This document shows, in pieces, positions 61,170 through 64,000 of a stretch of DNA of 64,000 nucleotides; position 1 is the first letter of the stretch, and every line of letters starts with the position of its first letter. This DNA comes from Galbitalea sp. SE-J8 (GTDB lineage: Bacteria > Actinomycetota > Actinomycetes > Actinomycetales > Microbacteriaceae). The DNA is taken from positions 1 through 64,000 of the forward strand of contig NZ_JAUASV010000008.1 in assembly GCF_030345695.1 (NCBI RefSeq), in the 5' to 3' direction. The position numbers and the translations under genes are program-made. Under the pieces are notes generated by a model that worked only from the letters and a program-made list of their open reading frames with translations, ran no database searches and was not told where the DNA came from.

Positions 61170-61939
61170 CAGCGGTCCGTCTCGAGCCGGGCGAGTCGCG
61201 CCGAGATCCGGGCCGCATCCGTCCGTTCGAGATCGTCGACGATCCTGCCGTCGGCGAGGATCAGCACGCGATCGGCATACGACGCCGCGGAGGGGTCGTG
61301 CGTGACCATGACCACGCTCTGTCCGGAGCCGTCGACGGCGTGACGCAGCAGCCGCAGGATCTCGCCGGCCGCCCGCAGGTCCAGCGCCCCCGTGGGCTCG
61401 TCGGCGAAGATCACATCGGGCTGCGGGGCAAGCGCACGTGCGATCGCGACCCGCTGCTGCTGCCCGCCGGACAGCTCGCCCGGACGGTGCCGGGCGCGCC
61501 CCGCGAGCCCCACGCGGTCGAGGACCTCGTCGATCCGGCCTCGAGCGGGTCGGATGCCGGCCAGCCGGAACGGGAGGGCGACATTCTGCCGGACGGTCAG
61601 CGTCGGCAGCAGGTTGAACGACTGGAACACGAACCCGATCCGATTCCGGCGCAGTCGTGCCGACTCGGATTCGCTGAGGTTCGTCAAGCGGGTGTCGCCC
61701 AGGTACACCTCGCCCGCGTCTGGGCGGTCCAGTCCGGCCGCGCAGTGCAGGAGGGTGCTCTTGCCCGACCCGGATGGGCCCATCACCGCGGCGAAGGTGC
61801 CGCGCTTCAGTCGCAGGCTCACGCGGTCCAGCGCGGTGACGTGCGCCCCGTCCCGGCCGAACCGTCTGCTGACGGCATCCAGTCGGCACGCGTCCTCGCT
61901 GATCGCGGTGGTCGCGGGACCGCGGGCGGGTTCCGGCAT
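61169..61939 (-). CDS. ABC transporter ATPase, MacB/LolD type
   Basis: 256 residues. Walker A GPSGSGKSTLLHCAAGLD, Q-loop VFQSFNLLPTLTVRQNV, signature LSGGQQQRVAIARAL, Walker B VIFADEPTGALD, H-loop VTHDPSAA. Family spacing matches MacB/LolD/BceA ATPases that pair with FtsX-like permeases. ATG at 61939, 16 nt after the small basic ORF. Confidence 0.95.
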   Translation of the reverse strand: MPEPARGPATTAISEDACRLDAVSRRFGRDGAHVTALDRVSLRLKRGTFAAVMGPSGSGKSTLLHCAAGLDRPDAGEVYLGDTRLTNLSESESARLRRNRIGFVFQSFNLLPTLTVRQNVALPFRLAGIRPARGRIDEVLDRVGLAGRARHRPGELSGGQQQRVAIARALAPQPDVIFADEPTGALDLRAAGEILRLLRHAVDGSGQSVVMVTHDPSAASYADRVLILADGRIVDDLERTDAARISARLARLETDR

Positions 61940-61955
61940 CCGCGATCGCCGCCGG

Positions 61956-62132
61956 TCAGCGATTGCCGGCCCCCAGGATCAGGATGAGGCGACGGCGCCG
62001 GCGACGACGACGCACGGCCTTGGCGGCCGCCGCCTCGGCCTGCTCCTCTGTCGCGCCGGCGTGGCGCGCGGCGGCGAAGGCCTTGTCCGCCGCCTGCTGG
62101 TCGCGTTCCTTCATACGTGCGCGAATGCCCAT
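61956..62132 (-). CDS. Small basic protein (58 aa) upstream of ABC exporter
   Basis: Short ORF from ATG at 62132 (GAGAGGAAG upstream) to TGA at 61956-61958: an N-terminal MGIRARMKERDQQAADKAF amphipathic helix, an Ala/Glu-rich middle (GATEEQAEAAAAKAV), eight consecutive arginines and a hydrophobic end LILILGAGNR. It is too short for routine calling, but its ribosome-binding site, codon use and 16-nt distance to the ATPase support translation. It may be a small regulator, a membrane-tethering peptide or a leader; no known family recognised. Confidence 0.65.
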   Translation of the reverse strand: MGIRARMKERDQQAADKAFAAARHAGATEEQAEAAAAKAVRRRRRRRRLILILGAGNR

Positions 62133-62241
62133 GATCGTGCTTCCTCTCGTGTCGCCCGCGGTGCCCGCGAGGGCTGGGCGTCAGGCTCCAGCCTGAGCCG
62201 GTCGCTCGGCAGTGCCGCACACATCCATCACGAGATGCCGG

Positions 62242-62253
62242 TGACATCTGTCA
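62242..62253. promoter_or_regulatory. Operator-like palindrome before ABC exporter operon
   Basis: TGACATCTGTCA is a TGACA/TGTCA dyad 110 nt upstream of the small ORF. It is followed by two tandem copies of GTCAGGTGGGCGCG (62250-62277) which reach the stop region of the DHFR-like gene coming from the right. Confidence 0.45.
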
Positions 62254-62297
62254 GGTGGGCGCGGTCAGGTGGGCGCGGCACGGGTTGGCGCTGGACG

Positions 62298-62888
62298 TCA
62301 GCGAGGCGGGGCCGGTCGATAGTGCCCGATCAGCACGCCGGTGCTCGCGGCCGAGCTGGACACGAGCTCCCACTCCGTGGCGGCACCGGCGTCGGGGAAC
62401 AGCCGTCGGCCCGCGCCCAGCACGAGCGGGTGGATGAACAGCAGCAGTTCGTCGACGAGGCGATGCTCGAGCAGGGTCCGGATCAGCACGCCGCTGCCCA
62501 TGACGCACAGGTCCGGACCGTCCTGCGCCCTGAGGTCGGCGATGGCCGGTGCTCCGCCGGACACGAGGGTCGAGTTCGGCCAGGGCAGCGTCGTCGACGC
62601 CGATCGGCTCACCACGAACTTCTGTGCGCCGTTGAGCCCGTCCTTGAACGGGCCGCCCACCGTGTTCCAGTGCGAGAGCATCTCGTCGTAGCTGCGGTGC
62701 CCGAGGAGCAGACGCATGCCGCCGGCATCCGTCGCCCGCCGGCCGAGCGCGGCCGTGACCTCGTCGTTCGATCCGGCCGTCGCCCAGCCGCCGAGAGAGA
62801 ACCCGTCCCGGGTGTCCTCGTCCGGCCGGCCCGGGGACTGCATGACGCCGTCGAGGGTGATGTGGTTCGCGACATAGATCGTGCTCAT
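62298..62888 (-). CDS. Dihydrofolate reductase-like (RibD C-terminal family) protein
   Basis: 196 residues of the DHFR-like/RibD-C fold: IYVANHITLDGVMQSPGRPDEDTRDGFSLGGW at the N terminus, LLLGHRSYDEML, KFVVSRS, and GSGVLIRTLLEHRLVDELLLFIHPLVLGAGRRLF. Such proteins use NADPH, but most members are not folate enzymes; substrate unknown. GGAGGC precedes the ATG at 62888. Confidence 0.9.
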   Translation of the reverse strand: MSTIYVANHITLDGVMQSPGRPDEDTRDGFSLGGWATAGSNDEVTAALGRRATDAGGMRLLLGHRSYDEMLSHWNTVGGPFKDGLNGAQKFVVSRSASTTLPWPNSTLVSGGAPAIADLRAQDGPDLCVMGSGVLIRTLLEHRLVDELLLFIHPLVLGAGRRLFPDAGAATEWELVSSSAASTGVLIGHYRPAPPR

Positions 62889-62897
62889 GGGAGCCTC

Positions 62898-62958
62898 CTG
62901 CCTGATCTGCGCTTGCGAGGTGACCTGCGCTTCCGGGGTCACCCGCGCTTCCGAGCAT
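62898..62958. repeat. 18-bp imperfect tandem repeat before DHFR-like gene
   Basis: Three degenerate copies of a unit like TGCGCTTCCGGGGTCACC lie directly upstream of the ribosome-binding site, in frame with the gene but before its start. No promoter could be recognised around them. Confidence 0.6.
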
Positions 62959-62999
62959 AGGAACGCCGGTCGGTGCGTGGGCCTCGCCCGGTTCAGCCT

Positions 63000-63188
63000 G
63001 TGAGCTCGGACGCTCTGCGTGACATCGTCGACCGGACCGCCGTCATGACAGCCGCATCCGAACTCCCTGCCGAGGCGCGAGGGTGGCTCGACGATGTCGG
63101 GCGTCGCATCGCGCCGCTGCCGGATGCTGATCGCCGTGGCGCGGCGGAGTCGGAATCGGGGCTCGCGGTCACCCCAATAGCTCGCTGA
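63000..63188 (+). CDS. Uncertain 62-codon ORF
   Basis: A GTG at 63000 opens 62 codons (DALRDIVDRTAVMTAASELPAEARGWLDDVGRRIAPLPDADRR...) that have fair codon use and read like a fragment of a real helical protein; its stop overlaps the end of the ABC-F gene on the other strand. It could be a remnant or chance. No start signal is evident. Confidence 0.25.
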   Translation: MSSDALRDIVDRTAVMTAASELPAEARGWLDDVGRRIAPLPDADRRGAAESESGLAVTPIAR

Positions 63189-64000
63189 GCTCGTACCAGC
63201 GACCCTCCAGCTCCTGCTGCTCGGACTCGAGCCCGCCGATCCGCTGCATCTCCGCCCCCAGGCCGAGGTAGTCCGACTGGTCATGGTCGGCGAGCGCCGT
63301 GCGTGCCGTGTCGATCTGCAGCTGCAGCTTCTCGATCCGGCGCTCCAACGAAGCGAACTCCTTCTGCGCGGCCCGGAGCCCCGCGCCGCCGAGCGCGGGT
63401 ACCGATTCTCCTGGGTGGTTCTTCGAGGGCACGGAGGCGGTTGCGCCAGTCTCCGCCGTGCGCTCCTGAACGGCTCGAAGTCGCAGGTACTCGTCCACGC
63501 CACCGGGCAGGTGCCGAAGCCGCCCGTCGAGGATCGCGTACTGCTGGTCGGTGACACGCTCCAGGAAGTAGCGGTCATGGCTGACGACGATGAGCGTTCC
63601 CGGCCAGGAGTCGAGCAGGTCCTCCATCGCGGCGAGCATGTCCGTGTCGAGGTCGTTCGTCGGCTCGTCGAGCACCAGGAGGTTGGGCTGGTCGAGCAGG
63701 ATGAGCAGCAGCTGCAGGCGTCGTCTCTGCCCGCCGGAGAGGTCTTTCACCGGGGTCGAGAGCTGGGCTGCCGAGAAGCCGAGCTGCTCGAGCAGCTGCG
63801 AAGGCGTGAGGTCCCGCGCCTTGGAGCCGGAGCCGATCGTGTAGCTCGTGCGAAGGCCCGCGATGACGACGCGGACCGGATCGCTCAGGTGCTCCTCGAG
63901 CTCGTCGAGGCGCTGGGTCAGCGTGGCGACCCTCACGGTCGTGCCGCGCTTGACCCGCCCGGATGTCGGCTCGACGTCTCCGTCGATGAGTCCGAGCAGC
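63169..64000 (-). CDS. ABC-F family ATPase, C-terminal part
   Basis: The frame is open past the right edge, so only the last about 277 residues are here. Second nucleotide-binding domain: signature LSGGQRRRLQLLLILL, Walker B NLLVLDEPTNDLDTDML, H-loop VVSHDRYFLERVTDQ; then a C-terminal coiled coil (KEFASLERRIEKLQLQIDTARTALADHD...GLESEQQELEGRWYELSELLG), as in Uup-like ABC-F proteins. ABC-F proteins act on the ribosome, some giving antibiotic resistance. A subgroup with long C-terminal coiled coil also binds DNA. Confidence 0.93.
   Translation of the reverse strand, partial: LLGLIDGDVEPTSGRVKRGTTVRVATLTQRLDELEEHLSDPVRVVIAGLRTSYTIGSGSKARDLTPSQLLEQLGFSAAQLSTPVKDLSGGQRRRLQLLLILLDQPNLLVLDEPTNDLDTDMLAAMEDLLDSWPGTLIVVSHDRYFLERVTDQQYAILDGRLRHLPGGVDEYLRLRAVQERTAETGATASVPSKNHPGESVPALGGAGLRAAQKEFASLERRIEKLQLQIDTARTALADHDQSDYLGLGAEMQRIGGLESEQQELEGRWYELSELLG

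Noticed and set aside
62298-63578. Extended 426-codon version of the DHFR-like gene
   Set aside because: The extra N-terminal part is antisense-frame reading of the ABC-F gene and a Ser/Arg-rich stretch; a ribosome-binding site places the start at 62888.

Overview
The window is chromosomal DNA of a high-GC Gram-positive bacterium, most likely a member of the Microbacteriaceae (Actinobacteria). The reasons are the very high GC content with G/C-ending codons, the frequent GTG and TTG starts, many leaderless genes with a TANNNT box 6-7 nt before the start, an HNH/DUF222-type endonuclease, a DUF501 gene next to an FtsB-like gene and eno, and a FurA-katA pair. I cannot name the genus from sequence reading alone.

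Layout. Positions 1-1030 hold the end of an HNH endonuclease gene, a decayed serine-recombinase tail behind a 15-bp tandem array, and a tRNA-Leu. From 1.2 to 17.2 kb there is mostly core housekeeping: adenosine/adenine deaminase, NDH-2, the DUF501-FtsB-enolase group, a MarR-controlled exporter with a consensus promoter and twin operators, hisS, an ABC transporter pair, mazG, a TetR-MFS pair and a FUSC-like membrane protein. From 17.3 to 27.1 kb a 9.2-kb block (a truncated beta-propeller-like secreted protein, a RecQ-type helicase, a two-gene secreted-protein operon, mfd, and an epimerase) is bounded by a 314-bp inverted duplication. From 27.1 to 28.3 kb are pth and the L25/Ctc gene.

From 28.7 to 38.5 kb there is a sugar-acid (gluconate/idonate type) catabolic island: a GntR regulator, a polyol-type dehydrogenase, a gluconate 5-dehydrogenase-like SDR, gluconokinase, an FAH-family protein, an MHS-type symporter, an IclR regulator, a 2-hydroxyacid dehydrogenase, a beta-hydroxyacid dehydrogenase and 6-phosphogluconate dehydrogenase. 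These would take idonate or ketogluconate to gluconate, 6-phosphogluconate and ribulose 5-phosphate. Two promoters in the island share the same arrangement of -10, -35 and IclR-like operator, so they are probably one regulon.

From 38.5 to 47.5 kb are a decayed gene, a CoA-transferase, a MASE1 histidine kinase in line with prs and glmU, a divergent TetR/MFS pair with two perfect palindromic operators, a 68-bp nested palindrome and tRNA-Gln. From 47.6 to 53.5 kb an XRE-STAND-TPR regulator heads an accessory cluster (small membrane protein, ABC-2/YhgE-like protein, MFS exporter, alpha/beta hydrolase) with overlapping stops and starts. From 53.5 to 64 kb are a VOC protein, an FMN-binding PPOX protein, a MarR regulator, a sugar porter, FurA-KatA, a MacB-type ABC exporter led by an unlisted small basic ORF, a DHFR-like reductase, and the C-terminal part of an ABC-F ATPase that runs off the window.

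Two themes stand out beyond the genes. First, short tandem repeats with unit lengths in multiples of three are scattered through coding sequences, most strikingly three unrelated arrays inside mfd. Second, there are larger repeat structures: the 314-bp inverted duplication, and a 68-bp nested palindrome present twice whose arms differ by a compensatory base-pair change.
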